46,570 bases of DNA, from contig CAYVKM010000021.1 of NCBI GenBank assembly GCA_964452045.1, forward strand, positions 1-46,570, in the 5' to 3' direction. The notes under the pieces are model-generated. The model made no database searches. It was not told the origin of the DNA and was given only the letters and a program-made list of their open reading frames with translations. This DNA is from CAYVKM01 sp964452045 (GTDB taxonomy: Bacteria > Calditrichota > Calditrichia > RBG-13-44-9). Each line of letters opens with the position of its first letter. Within the stretch, counting starts at the first letter, position 1. This document shows, piece after piece, positions 1 to 8,584 of this stretch. Position numbers and translations under genes: made by a program.

Positions 1-49
1 AATTACCTTTTAAATGTTATACGGAAATTTAAAATTAATTAGAATTTTG

Positions 50-78
50 TTGATTTTAAATGTGAGTTAGGTTAAAAT
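50..78 (+). promoter_or_regulatory. Candidate sigma70-like promoter for the surface operon
   Basis: TTGATT at 50-55 and TAAAAT at 73-78 are separated by exactly 17 bases, in AT-rich DNA about 65 bases ahead of the first start codon at 143. The match is to the general -35/-10 pattern. Promoter consensus in this lineage is unknown to me, so this is a candidate only. Confidence 0.35.
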
Positions 79-142
79 GATTTGAGAGGAACAACAATAT
101 TATATGACCGTTAAATATTTTGACGGCCAAAAGGAGGTAGTA

Positions 143-1120
143 ATGAAAATTTTTATTAAGCTTTTTAGTTTAACAATTTTTGTCGCTCTTTTATCGACAG
201 GTTGTTATACCCAATTAAAAATGGTGAACCCTCCCTCCGATGAATATGCTCAATACTATGTTGATGAGAATTACTACGTAGACGACTCAACAGCAACTGA
301 TTCAACGGCTAATACAATTATTAATAATTACTATTACGATTATCCCTATAGTTACGATCCCTATTATGATTCTTATTATGATCCCTGGTACTGGGGACCT
401 TCACGAAGATGGGGTGTTTATGTGGGGTTTTCTTCCTACTGGTGGGATCCTTTCTGGTATCCCTGGTATGGCTATCCGATTTATTCCTATCACCGATGGG
501 GTTACCCCTATTATTATGGTTATTATGATCCGTTCTATTACTATCCGCATTATTACCATTACGACAAGTATTTCGCAAAACGCACATTCGATCGCCGCTC
601 ACCATCCCGGATAAGAGATATTACCAGGGGTGGAGATAGAGGTTCAGGCAATCTTGGTGGGACATCTATTGCCAGAGGAAATGATAATACCAGCGACCGA
701 GGCAATACCAGCCGGATCATCCGGTCCAGAACAGATACCCGGAACAGGATAACCAGATCCGAAGCTCAACGGATAAGAAGCCACCGATCTTCCACAACAG
801 TGAGGGGTTCAACCAGAAATACTGAAAGAAACAGCATCACTAAATCGAGAAGCAGCCGGGAAAATTCCAGGAGTTACCGGTCTTCCAGAGGCTCAAAGAG
901 TTCCTCGCGCTCTTCACCAGGTTACCGCTCCGGAAGCAGTTCCCGAAAGAGTAATTCAGGATCTTATCGTTCCAGTGGTAATTCCAGAAGAAGCAGCGGA
1001 TCAAGTTCATCGGTACGAAGTTCTTCCAGTGGCAGCAGATCCTCCAGTTCCGGAAGCAGAAGCAGTTCAAGTAGTTCAGGTTCAAGCCGTAGCTCAAGTT
1101 CTTCCAAAAGAAGCAGATAA
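143..1120 (+). CDS. Tyr/Trp-rich, Ser/Arg-rich surface lipoprotein of unknown function
   Basis: This is a 325-residue predicted lipoprotein. The start at 143 is chosen over an ATG at 104 because AAGGAGG lies just before it and the signal peptide begins there. The hydrophobic segment ends in LLSTGC, making Cys21 the likely lipidated residue. Residues about 62-143 are extraordinarily rich in Tyr, Trp, Pro and Asp. Residues about 150-325 are dominated by Ser, Arg and Gly, with repeats such as SSSSGSRSSSSGSR near the end. No catalytic domain is visible. The strongly basic low-complexity tail suggests binding to an anionic surface polymer or nucleic acid, or a structural role; this is inference. 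It is followed after 10 bases by a second lipoprotein whose mature end also begins Cys-Tyr-Thr, so the two may be related or cooperate. Confidence 0.8.
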   Translation: MKIFIKLFSLTIFVALLSTGCYTQLKMVNPPSDEYAQYYVDENYYVDDSTATDSTANTIINNYYYDYPYSYDPYYDSYYDPWYWGPSRRWGVYVGFSSYWWDPFWYPWYGYPIYSYHRWGYPYYYGYYDPFYYYPHYYHYDKYFAKRTFDRRSPSRIRDITRGGDRGSGNLGGTSIARGNDNTSDRGNTSRIIRSRTDTRNRITRSEAQRIRSHRSSTTVRGSTRNTERNSITKSRSSRENSRSYRSSRGSKSSSRSSPGYRSGSSSRKSNSGSYRSSGNSRRSSGSSSSVRSSSSGSRSSSSGSRSSSSSSGSSRSSSSSKRSR

Positions 1121-1130
1121 TTAAATATTT

Positions 1131-1700
1131 ATGAACTATAAAATATATTTGGTTTTCCTTTCATTTGTGATAATGGCAGGGTGTTATACGGTAATCAAGC
1201 ATCCTGCCGTTTCAGATTCAGACAATGCTGCATTCCAGCACCCAGTCTATTTTTCGGATGATTGCAACAGTTGCCATATCACAGACCAACCTTTACTGAT
1301 GACTCCGCAGGAGGAGATTCCACGCCTGAATTATATTTACAACAATGACCGGTGGTATTATTATTACGAATCTCCCTGGTGGTCCAGAGATATCTTTTAT
1401 CAGTCAGGTGGTTATCCGGTAAGTTCCGGTGATAACAACACACTACCCACCACCTCTGCCAGACGCCGATTTCCGGGTGCCGGCGGAAATGATCAATCCG
1501 TCTCAAACAATCCGATTGGTGTTGCTGGTTCCAACACCGGTTCCAGCACTCGAATTATATCGGGGGATAGTACCTCCACTTCCGGAAATAACTCGAATAT
1601 TCGGCAGGCAGATGATAAATCATCTACACGAGAAGGGCAGAGAAATTCTGGTGGTGATCAAAATTCAAATGTCCGAAAGGTAGATCGTAAAAAGAAATAA
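1131..1700 (+). CDS. Small lipoprotein with a single CxxCH heme-c motif
   Basis: This 189-residue predicted lipoprotein has a signal peptide ending in IMAGC (Cys18). The sequence DDCNSCHIT carries one CxxCH motif (Cys45, Cys48, His49; codons 1263-1277), which in exported proteins usually marks covalent heme c attachment. Several His or Met residues nearby could supply the second ligand. A Trp/Tyr-rich stretch follows (around residues 72-90), then a Ser/Asn/Gly-rich, poorly structured tail ending in a basic run. No usual cytochrome domain is recognisable and the protein is too short for a multiheme type. No Shine-Dalgarno is obvious, and the gene starts 10 bases after the upstream stop, so translation may be coupled. 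It might be a monoheme lipoprotein, or the motif might bind a metal or be fortuitous. Confidence 0.75.
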   Translation: MNYKIYLVFLSFVIMAGCYTVIKHPAVSDSDNAAFQHPVYFSDDCNSCHITDQPLLMTPQEEIPRLNYIYNNDRWYYYYESPWWSRDIFYQSGGYPVSSGDNNTLPTTSARRRFPGAGGNDQSVSNNPIGVAGSNTGSSTRIISGDSTSTSGNNSNIRQADDKSSTREGQRNSGGDQNSNVRKVDRKKK

Positions 1701-1716
1701 AAATACAGGTAAATAG

Positions 1717-3072
1717 ATGATAAAGATATTAAACATTAGTCTTTTATTAATCATTTTGGTACTGCTGAGTTTATCCCTGGCCCAGGGTACTTATGATGCC
1801 ATCCGGATAACCGATAATGAGATCGGTTTTGGCGCCAGGGCTTTAGGAATGGGTGGCGCATACGTAGGAGTGGCGGATGATTACTCGGCTATCTACTGGA
1901 ATCCGGGCGGGCTGGCTCAGATGCGTAAAATGGAATTTTATTTGGAATTGTCTAATTTAAATTATGGAAACTCGGTAGAATTTCAGGGTAATGTAAAAGA
2001 CGTCTCAACCACCGCTACAAAGTTCAATTCCATCGGTTTTACCTTTCCAATCCCCACTTACCGGGGTAGCTTGGTTTTTGCCTTTGGTTATCAAAGATTA
2101 AGGGATTTTGAGTATCAAAATGAATTCTCGGGGATATCCGATGAGGGCACAGACCGATTGTCTTTTTCCGGTGTTGACCCAAATAATCTCAATGATATTT
2201 ATAACTTCTTTGGCCTTAATGTTGAAAAAACCGGCTACGCTAGCGATGATGGTTCAATTAACCAATGGTCATTTGCCGGTGCAGTGGATGTATCCCCCAC
2301 CGCTTCTGTGGGTCTTGCCTTAAACTTCTGGACTGGTAAGAGCAACTATCTGCAGGACTTTGACCAATTTGATATCTATAATAATTTCAATAATTATCCG
2401 GCCGATTTTAACGAATATATAGAGAACAGAAAAATCTCCAGTAAATATTCTTCTTTCAATGCCAAATTTGGGGCACTGTTCAAGGCAGGAAATTCTGCCC
2501 GTATTGGAGTAGGAATTGAATCTCCACAGACTTTTAAAGTTAAAGAAGACTATAGCTCAGACGGTGTGCTTTATTTTGATAACGGTGATGATTTCACTTT
2601 CCCGGAAGAAGGCAACTTTGAATATAATGTTAAAATACCTTTCCGTTTTTCAGGCGGTGTTTCAGTTGCTCTAGGCAAAATCTTACTTTCCGGCAGTACA
2701 AAATATACAGACTGGTCTCAAGTCAAATTCGACACCCAGGAATTGAATGACCTTAACCGCAATTTCAAGACTGGTTACCGGGGAACTTTTAAATTAAATT
2801 TTGGGGCAGAATTAGGTATCCCATTATACGATTCACAAATTCGGGCTGGATATATTTATGATCCTACCCCTCTGAAAGATATGCCATCGGATAACAATCG
2901 AAAATATTTAACTTTTGGTCTGGGAACGCTTATCGACCGGATGTTCAAGATTGATATTGCCTACTTGCGGGGAACCTGGAAGCAGACAACCTATGATGAT
3001 CTTACCCCGGAAGGCACATTCGAAGATATCACTTATCAGAAACTGTTGTTGAATTTCGCATATCGTTTTTAG
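1717..3072 (+). CDS. FadL/PorV-like outer-membrane beta-barrel protein
   Basis: This 451-residue protein has an N-terminal signal peptide (cleavage likely after SLSLAQ) followed by GFGARALGMGGAYVGVADD and then YWNPGGLAQ. That opening is typical of OMPP1/FadL/TodX and PorV/PorQ family barrels, where it forms the N-terminal hatch. The rest alternates aromatic and polar residues in the manner of beta strands and ends in a terminal Phe (LNFAYRF), the usual outer-membrane insertion signal. FadL relatives move hydrophobic compounds across the outer membrane; PorV relatives hand over type IX secretion cargo. The sequence alone does not decide between them. It starts 16 bases after the CxxCH lipoprotein and is probably the last gene of that operon, closed by the hairpin at 3119-3152. 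Confidence 0.85.
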   Translation: MIKILNISLLLIILVLLSLSLAQGTYDAIRITDNEIGFGARALGMGGAYVGVADDYSAIYWNPGGLAQMRKMEFYLELSNLNYGNSVEFQGNVKDVSTTATKFNSIGFTFPIPTYRGSLVFAFGYQRLRDFEYQNEFSGISDEGTDRLSFSGVDPNNLNDIYNFFGLNVEKTGYASDDGSINQWSFAGAVDVSPTASVGLALNFWTGKSNYLQDFDQFDIYNNFNNYPADFNEYIENRKISSKYSSFNAKFGALFKAGNSARIGVGIESPQTFKVKEDYSSDGVLYFDNGDDFTFPEEGNFEYNVKIPFRFSGGVSVALGKILLSGSTKYTDWSQVKFDTQELNDLNRNFKTGYRGTFKLNFGAELGIPLYDSQIRAGYIYDPTPLKDMPSDNNRKYLTFGLGTLIDRMFKIDIAYLRGTWKQTTYDDLTPEGTFEDITYQKLLLNFAYRF

Positions 3073-3118
3073 AATAATTTTCTGTCGAATTCTTTCTTTA
3101 CTTTTCATTTAACCAGGT

Positions 3119-3152
3119 AAAAAAGATCAGCGATTTTCAGCTGATCTTTTTT
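3119..3152. terminator. Bidirectional hairpin terminator between convergent genes
   Basis: AAAAAAGATCAGC (3119-3131) and GCTGATCTTTTTT (3140-3152) are perfect complements around an 8-base loop, giving an A-run and a T-run that work in either direction. It closes the plus-strand surface operon. It also covers the last codons and stop of the minus-strand MFS gene, so that gene's terminator begins inside its own coding end. Confidence 0.85.
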
Positions 3153-4344
3153 CATAATTGGTCAATCTGCCCACCCATCTGAATCCAAAATAAGAAACAA
3201 TTCCCAGCAAACCACAACTAAACCAGAGCATCATGGGACTAGCAAAATCATATATAGTCGTTCCCAATACCGGTCCAACCACAAAAGCCAGGGCGAAGGA
3301 AAAGTTATACATTCCCAGATATTTCCCACGGGATTTTTCCGGGGCTCGGTTGGAGATAAATCCGGTGAGGAGCGGAAAAACCATGATTTCTCCAATCGTC
3401 CAGATCACCACGGTTAGTATGGCAAAGCGAAAGGTTGTCCCAAGCGGTAGAATGGCAAATCCCAAACTAAGCAATAATGCCCCCACTGCAATCAACCTTA
3501 GGTGTTCGGACTTCTCCAGCTTATGAATCAGCGGCATTTCAAAGAGCACTATTAGCAGGGCATTTACCATTACCAATAATCCGATTTTGTCTTCCAGAAG
3601 ACTGTAAAAGTCCCGTAAATAAATCGGCCAGGTATTGAATAACTGAATAAAAATAAGGGCATTCAGAAACACCAGAATCAAAATAAGTAGATAAATTTTA
3701 TCTCTCCAGGGTCGCTGAATAGTTGAGCTTATCTGTTCGGATGATTCATAATTTTGGGGTACCATATTACGAAAGAAAATCCAGAGTACAAAACCGGCAA
3801 TAAAACAGGTTAAACCATCCATCCAGAACAGATAGTTATAATTTGCCCTGGCTAAAAACCCACCAAGAGCCGGACCTATCGTGATACCCAGATTGATGGC
3901 CAAACGATTGAGCGCATAGGCCCGGGGTCTTAACAGAGGTGGACATACTTCGGAAATAGCAGTTGCGTTTGCCGGACGGAATGCTTCACCGGCCGTAGCC
4001 AGCAGGAATAGCATGACCCCAATCGGGAGAGGATGTTCCAGTGTTCCCAGAATAATAAAACCGATCCCGGTCAAAATGAGACTATACAGTTGAACACGCT
4101 TGGTACCAATAATGTCACTTAACCAGCCTCCCAGATAGGTCCCGAGGAGCGCTCCAAATCCATAGATACTAATCATCCTTCCGGCAGCAGCTACTGAGAA
4201 ATCCAGTTCGCGGGTTAAATAGAGGGTCATAAAGAATAAAACGATCGATCCACTACGGTTAATGAATACAACTAGGGAAAGAATCCATACACCGATGGGA
4301 AGATTTGCGTAGGCAGCTCGATAAATTTGATAGATTCTTTTCAA
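3127..4344 (-). CDS. Major facilitator superfamily transporter
   Basis: This is a 405-residue integral inner-membrane protein with about twelve hydrophobic segments. Between segments 2 and 3 it carries GTYLGGWLSDIIGTKRV, the MFS loop motif (G-x3-D-x2-G-x-[KR]). The overall pattern is that of drug:proton antiporter-like MFS proteins with a mid-protein cytoplasmic loop (about residues 195-215). The substrate cannot be read from the sequence. Translation appears to start at TTG (4342-4344), with AGGTTAA upstream; the next Met is well inside the first helix. The gene is transcribed divergently from the phosphomannomutase gene, with 315 bases between, and ends within a hairpin terminator. Confidence 0.85.
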   Translation of the reverse strand: MKRIYQIYRAAYANLPIGVWILSLVVFINRSGSIVLFFMTLYLTRELDFSVAAAGRMISIYGFGALLGTYLGGWLSDIIGTKRVQLYSLILTGIGFIILGTLEHPLPIGVMLFLLATAGEAFRPANATAISEVCPPLLRPRAYALNRLAINLGITIGPALGGFLARANYNYLFWMDGLTCFIAGFVLWIFFRNMVPQNYESSEQISSTIQRPWRDKIYLLILILVFLNALIFIQLFNTWPIYLRDFYSLLEDKIGLLVMVNALLIVLFEMPLIHKLEKSEHLRLIAVGALLLSLGFAILPLGTTFRFAILTVVIWTIGEIMVFPLLTGFISNRAPEKSRGKYLGMYNFSFALAFVVGPVLGTTIYDFASPMMLWFSCGLLGIVSYFGFRWVGRLTNYEKRSAENR

Positions 4345-4659
4345 AAAATTAACCTATATTTTCAGAACAGCGACTAGTTCCACTCCAATTTAATTTAAGT
4401 ATAAAAATACTTAACGACTAAAAACAAATTATTCGCAACACTCAGCAGAGAGAAAAATAACTGTAGCGCACAAAATCTACTTATTTTATAATTCCTGATA
4501 TTTTAGTAACCAGATTTTAATCTGAATTAGGAAAATCAGCCTGAAATCAATTAAAAAGTATCAGCAGAATTGCACTTATAAACAGCTTGAAATATTCCAC
4601 CCATGAACTTAAATTTGCAGTCCGGGAGCAGACTACATGGAATGTAACTTGGAGACATC
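4345..4659. promoter_or_regulatory. Divergent intergenic region with an 8+8 palindrome
   Basis: These 315 AT-rich bases separate two divergently transcribed genes, so promoters for both should lie here. At 4395-4414 there is a perfect inverted repeat, TTAAGTAT-AAAA-ATACTTAA. It lies 50-70 bases upstream of the MFS start codon and could be an operator or a short hairpin. No RNA gene and no convincing small ORF are visible in the rest. Confidence 0.4.
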
Positions 4660-6027
4660 ATGGTAAAAGTTAATCCGTACATATTCAGAGAGTATGATAT
4701 TCGTGGGATAGTCGGGCAAGACCTTACCGATGAAGTTGTCGAATTAATCGGTAAGGCATTCGGCACCCATCTACAACGGATGGGTGGGAAAAAGCTGAGT
4801 GTTGGTGGCGATGTCCGGCTTTCCAGTGAAAGGTTTAAAACGGCATTGATATCGGGACTCCTCTCAACCGGGGTGGATGTCATTGATATTGGAATTGTTC
4901 CTACACCCGTTCAGTATTTTTCACTGTTCAAACTAACGGTGGATGGTGGCGTCATGATTACTGGCAGTCACAACCCACCGGAATTTAATGGTTTTAAAAT
5001 GTCAGTAGGTCAATCCAGTATTTTCGGGGAAGAAATCCAGAAATTACGGGAAATAATTGAATCAAAAAGCTTTCTGACCGGTAAAGGCAAAGTGGAGGAA
5101 AAGGAAATTCTTTCGGAGTACATCGAAGACATCAATGGCCGGATAGATATAACAAAGAAAATTAAGGTGGTATTTGACTGCGGAAACGGGGCTGCTTCGC
5201 TGGTGGTGGAAAAGTTGATGCATAAACTGGGAGTAAATGCTTTTTTTATGTATTGCGAACCGGACGGCACTTTTCCCAATCACCATCCGGATCCAACCAT
5301 TGAAGAATATATTGCCGATCTCCGGGACCAGGTGCTTAAACTTAAAGCTGATATAGGTGTAGCGTACGATGGTGATGCGGACCGAATCGGGGTTATCGAC
5401 GACAAAGGTGATATCATCTGGGGAGACCGGCTGCTTATTTTATTTGCCCGAAATGTTTTGAAGCAGAAGAAAGGCCAAAAAATAATTTTCGAGGTTAAAT
5501 GCTCCCAGGCGCTTCCCGAAGCCATTGAAGCGGCCGGCGGTGAACCAATTATGTGGAAAACCGGCCATAGTCTGCTGAAGAAAAAAATGAAGGAAACCGG
5601 GGCTATCATTGGTGGCGAAATGAGCGGCCATCTTTTCTTTGCCGATCGCTATCATGGATATGACGATGCCATTTATGCATCGGCACGTCTCATTGAACTC
5701 CTCGCCCAGGAGAATAAAAAGGCTTCGGAGCTGTTAGCCGACGTCCCGCGGTATTTTTCCACACCGGAAATGCGGGTTGAAATAGCTTCTGATGAAGAAA
5801 AATTCAAGATTGCCCGAAAGGCTGCGGATTATTTTAAAAAACATTATGACGTTTTGGATGTGGATGGTGTTCGGATAATGTTTGGCGATGGCTGGGGCTT
5901 GGTAAGAGCCTCAAATACCCAGCCCGTGTTAGTATTACGTTTCGAAGCGAAGACTGAAAAAAGGCTGGAGGAAATAAAGACTTTGGTACTGAATAAACTC
6001 AAGGAGTTTGGGACTGTTAAAATCTGA
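4660..6027 (+). CDS. manB: Phosphomannomutase/phosphoglucomutase
   Basis: This 455-residue enzyme belongs to the alpha-D-phosphohexomutase family and interconverts hexose 6- and 1-phosphates through a phosphoserine. All four signature loops are present in order: TGSHNPP with catalytic Ser103, DGDADR (237-242) for Mg2+, GGEMSGH (318-324) for sugar binding and RASNTQP (416-422) for phosphate binding. The GEMSG form of the sugar loop is usual for bifunctional PMM/PGM enzymes of the AlgC type, so mannose and glucose are both plausible substrates. GGAG precedes the ATG. The gene leads a run with the phosphatase at 6059 and prs at 6876. Mannose 1-phosphate made here would feed the guanylyltransferase encoded at 34555-35634. 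Confidence 0.92.
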   Translation: MVKVNPYIFREYDIRGIVGQDLTDEVVELIGKAFGTHLQRMGGKKLSVGGDVRLSSERFKTALISGLLSTGVDVIDIGIVPTPVQYFSLFKLTVDGGVMITGSHNPPEFNGFKMSVGQSSIFGEEIQKLREIIESKSFLTGKGKVEEKEILSEYIEDINGRIDITKKIKVVFDCGNGAASLVVEKLMHKLGVNAFFMYCEPDGTFPNHHPDPTIEEYIADLRDQVLKLKADIGVAYDGDADRIGVIDDKGDIIWGDRLLILFARNVLKQKKGQKIIFEVKCSQALPEAIEAAGGEPIMWKTGHSLLKKKMKETGAIIGGEMSGHLFFADRYHGYDDAIYASARLIELLAQENKKASELLADVPRYFSTPEMRVEIASDEEKFKIARKAADYFKKHYDVLDVDGVRIMFGDGWGLVRASNTQPVLVLRFEAKTEKRLEEIKTLVLNKLKEFGTVKI

Positions 6028-6058
6028 ATTCAACAAAATAAGCCCAAAACAATAAGCT

Positions 6059-6865
6059 ATGCCGGAATTTGTCGAAATTGCCAGAGAAGCTGCCTTATTG
6101 GCCGGAAATTACCTGCTGGAAAAGCGTGGCACCATTCGGCCGGAAAATATTGACCAGAAAGCCCGAAATGATTTCGTGACTTATGTTGATCACCACTCTG
6201 AGAAAATAATTGTTGATCATCTCTTGGAAAACTTCCCCTCCCATAAAATTCTGGCGGAGGAGGGCACAAAAAATCAAAACGAAACTGAGTACCGCTGGAT
6301 TATTGATCCCCTCGATGGTACAAAAAACTATATCCAGGACATCCCCATATTTAGCATTTCAATTGCCCTGGAATTCAAAGGAGAGATCATTGCCGGACTT
6401 ATTTACGATCCGGTTCACCAGGAAATTTTCTCCGCTCAAAAAGGAGAAGGAGCATTCTGTAATGAAAACAGAATAAAAGTAAGCGAAAAGGATTTTTCGG
6501 AAGGATTAATCGCTACCGGTTTCCCATTTCGGGCTAAAAGATTTTTACCGGATTATTTGCTGGCGTTCGAGGAAATTTTTCTCGGATGCAGTGGGATGCG
6601 CCGATGTGGCTCGGCAGCTATCGATCTGGCCTATACCGCCATGGGAAGGTTCGAAGGATTCTGGGAGCTGGGTCTAAGTATTTGGGATATTTCTGCCGGA
6701 AGTCTTTTGATAAAAGAGGCCGGTGGTGTGGTGTCCGATTTTTGGGGAAAAGCTGACTATCTGAAAACCGGTTTTATTATCGCCGGTAGCGCACCTGTCC
6801 AGGAGAAATTATTACAAATACTGAAAATTCATTTTCAGGAAAAGGGAAAAACGATTACCAAATAA
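6059..6865 (+). CDS. Inositol monophosphatase family phosphatase
   Basis: This 268-residue cytoplasmic enzyme belongs to the Mg2+-dependent, Li+-sensitive phosphatase family. Metal ligands are visible as Glu67-Glu68 (ILAEEGT), the signature WIIDPLDGTKNY (Asp83, Asp86, Thr88), and the C-terminal WDISAGSLLIKEAGG with Asp210. Length and motifs fit SuhB/IMPase. Histidinol-phosphatase and 3'-phosphoadenosine (CysQ) members share these motifs, so the substrate is uncertain. It lies 31 bases after the phosphohexomutase and 10 bases before prs, in an apparent sugar-phosphate operon. Confidence 0.88.
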   Translation: MPEFVEIAREAALLAGNYLLEKRGTIRPENIDQKARNDFVTYVDHHSEKIIVDHLLENFPSHKILAEEGTKNQNETEYRWIIDPLDGTKNYIQDIPIFSISIALEFKGEIIAGLIYDPVHQEIFSAQKGEGAFCNENRIKVSEKDFSEGLIATGFPFRAKRFLPDYLLAFEEIFLGCSGMRRCGSAAIDLAYTAMGRFEGFWELGLSIWDISAGSLLIKEAGGVVSDFWGKADYLKTGFIIAGSAPVQEKLLQILKIHFQEKGKTITK

Positions 6866-6875
6866 GGATGAGATC

Positions 6876-7916
6876 ATGCATATAGATCCTGATGAAAACC
6901 GTGGCACACTCACCCTTCTCGCCTGCAATTCCGGGGCAAAATTTGCCGAACGAATTCTCAATGAACTCAATAAAATTGCCCGGGAAGAGAAGGAAAATAG
7001 AAAATACCACCTTCATGACACCAAAGAGATTGTGTTTCCCAATGGAGAAGTAAAAGTGGTGATCAATGAATCCGTCCGCGGGGGCGATCTGTACATCATC
7101 CAATGTGTAGACGACCCGCTGAGTGATCGCTCGGTAAACGACAATCTGATGGCTTTGGTTACTGCAATACATGCGGCATATCAGGCAGATCCGGATCACA
7201 TCACGGTGGTGATTCCCCAATATCCCTATTCCCGACAGGAGCGGCGTAAAACCCGTGAGGCGATGAGTGCTAAACTGATCGCCCAGCTGCTGGAAAATGT
7301 GGGAGCAGAACGTGTTCTTACCCTTGACATCCATGCTGAAGCCATACAGGGATTTTTTAATTATACCCGAATGGAGGATATGCATGCATCCGGTGAAATA
7401 CTGGATTATGTAAAAAATCAGTTAAAGCTCGATCCCAAAAAACTGGTGGTAACCGGGCCCGATGTAGGCAGTGCGGAAAAAGCCCGGCATTATTCCAAGA
7501 GATTAGGAACTGATCTGGCAATTGTTGATAAAGCAAGGGATTATAGCATGCCAGGTCAGGTAGAGAGTATGAGACTGGTAGGTGAGGTTAAAAATAAGAA
7601 TGTGTTGATTGTCGATGATATGATAGCAACCGGTGGCACCCTGCTTCATGCGGCGGCGCTGTTAAAGGAAAGGGGGGCAATGGATATTTACGTTGCGGTA
7701 AGTCTTCCTTTTTTCAATGGGAATGCCGTGGAACGAATCGAGCGCGCCTATCATGATGGGATCATTAAATTGGTAATTGGGACAGATGCGGTCTTCTGGG
7801 GGGAATCCTTTGTCCAGAATACCCCTTGGTACCGGGAGGTTAGTGTCGCTCCGCTCTTTGCCCGAGTCATTTATAATATTAATAAAAAACGTTCGGTAAG
7901 CCAGCTGCTACGGTAA
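6876..7916 (+). CDS. prs: Ribose-phosphate pyrophosphokinase (PRPP synthetase)
   Basis: This cytoplasmic enzyme makes 5-phosphoribosyl 1-pyrophosphate from ribose 5-phosphate and ATP for nucleotide, His and Trp synthesis. Visible motifs are FPNGE (54-58), the ATP-binding flexible loop QYPYSRQERRK (115-125), TLDIHAEAIQGFF (149-161) and the PRPP loop VDDMIATGGT (246-255). At 346 residues it is about 30 longer than the usual 310-320, with extra residues near the N-terminus and a diverged tail. Several positions differ from the common class I form: FPNGE in place of FSDGE, and SRQERRKTRE in place of ARQDRK-type loops. AAGGATGAG precedes the start, 10 bases after the phosphatase stop. No terminator is evident in the 34 bases before the convergent gene. 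Confidence 0.9.
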   Translation: MHIDPDENRGTLTLLACNSGAKFAERILNELNKIAREEKENRKYHLHDTKEIVFPNGEVKVVINESVRGGDLYIIQCVDDPLSDRSVNDNLMALVTAIHAAYQADPDHITVVIPQYPYSRQERRKTREAMSAKLIAQLLENVGAERVLTLDIHAEAIQGFFNYTRMEDMHASGEILDYVKNQLKLDPKKLVVTGPDVGSAEKARHYSKRLGTDLAIVDKARDYSMPGQVESMRLVGEVKNKNVLIVDDMIATGGTLLHAAALLKERGAMDIYVAVSLPFFNGNAVERIERAYHDGIIKLVIGTDAVFWGESFVQNTPWYREVSVAPLFARVIYNINKKRSVSQLLR

Positions 7917-7950
7917 TTGTTATTTCCTCAGATTAAAACTATTCTTCAAC

Positions 7951-8547
7951 CTATCCCTTTTCCGATACAATCCGGGTCAGTTGTTCCATTGAGGTCAGCA
8001 GCTGATTCAGTTTATTAAATTCCGTATCGGCTATTAGATCATCAGATAATCTTTCCAAAATTAAACCCCGCTTCGATACCAGTATATAGGCGAAAGGGTC
8101 CATACTTTCAATTAATTTTTCCAGTCTGGGGATATTTATCCGGGTAAAGATGGCATTATCGGTCACTTCGATAGAGTAGTGATCACGGACAATCTTTTTG
8201 ATGAATCTCTTTTTTTTAGTAGTCTCCGTTTTTTTCGATAACCAGGAATTAGACAATACCGTAAAATTGATCTGGGATGGCACCTGCATATAGATTGAAA
8301 TATAAAATTGTCTGGGATGATCATCAGTCTTCTTTTCCGATGAAATAGAAATCGACATCCGGTTATCTTTAAAAACACCGGAATATTTTGGGCGGATGGC
8401 AAAGCCATTCCGGATAACCCGGCCACCATAATGATCCTCCAGATCGAGGAAATTCCGGTGTACTGCATCAAACTGCGCCTTCCTCAACCAGATGAGCAAC
8501 AATAGTACAGCAAGCACTAAAATAAAGAAAGCAAGGGCATATAACAT
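7951..8547 (-). CDS. Membrane-anchored protein of unknown function
   Basis: This 198-residue protein has one N-terminal transmembrane helix (about residues 2-22) followed by basic LRKAQF, which suggests a mostly cytoplasmic body. The soluble part has alternating hydrophobic strands and Lys-rich segments (KKTETTKKKRFIKK). The region GGRVIRNGFAIRPKYSGVFKDNR resembles small membrane proteins of unknown function from several phyla, but I recognise no named family. No catalytic motif is visible and no clear Shine-Dalgarno precedes the ATG. It lies 37 bases downstream of the M50 protease gene and is probably co-transcribed with it. Confidence 0.6.
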   Translation of the reverse strand: MLYALAFFILVLAVLLLLIWLRKAQFDAVHRNFLDLEDHYGGRVIRNGFAIRPKYSGVFKDNRMSISISSEKKTDDHPRQFYISIYMQVPSQINFTVLSNSWLSKKTETTKKKRFIKKIVRDHYSIEVTDNAIFTRINIPRLEKLIESMDPFAYILVSKRGLILERLSDDLIADTEFNKLNQLLTSMEQLTRIVSEKG

Positions 8548-8584
8548 GAAGTAAAATTACCAGCGTCTTTAATTATTTTTCCAT

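Noticed and set aside
321..605. Minus-strand ORF under the first lipoprotein
   Set aside because: Asn/Arg/His-rich shadow of the Tyr-rich segment; no ribosome-binding site or domain.
840..1097. Short Ser-rich codon runs as a possible tandem DNA repeat
   Set aside because: The protein is repetitive, but codon choice varies and no fixed-period nucleotide repeat could be traced.
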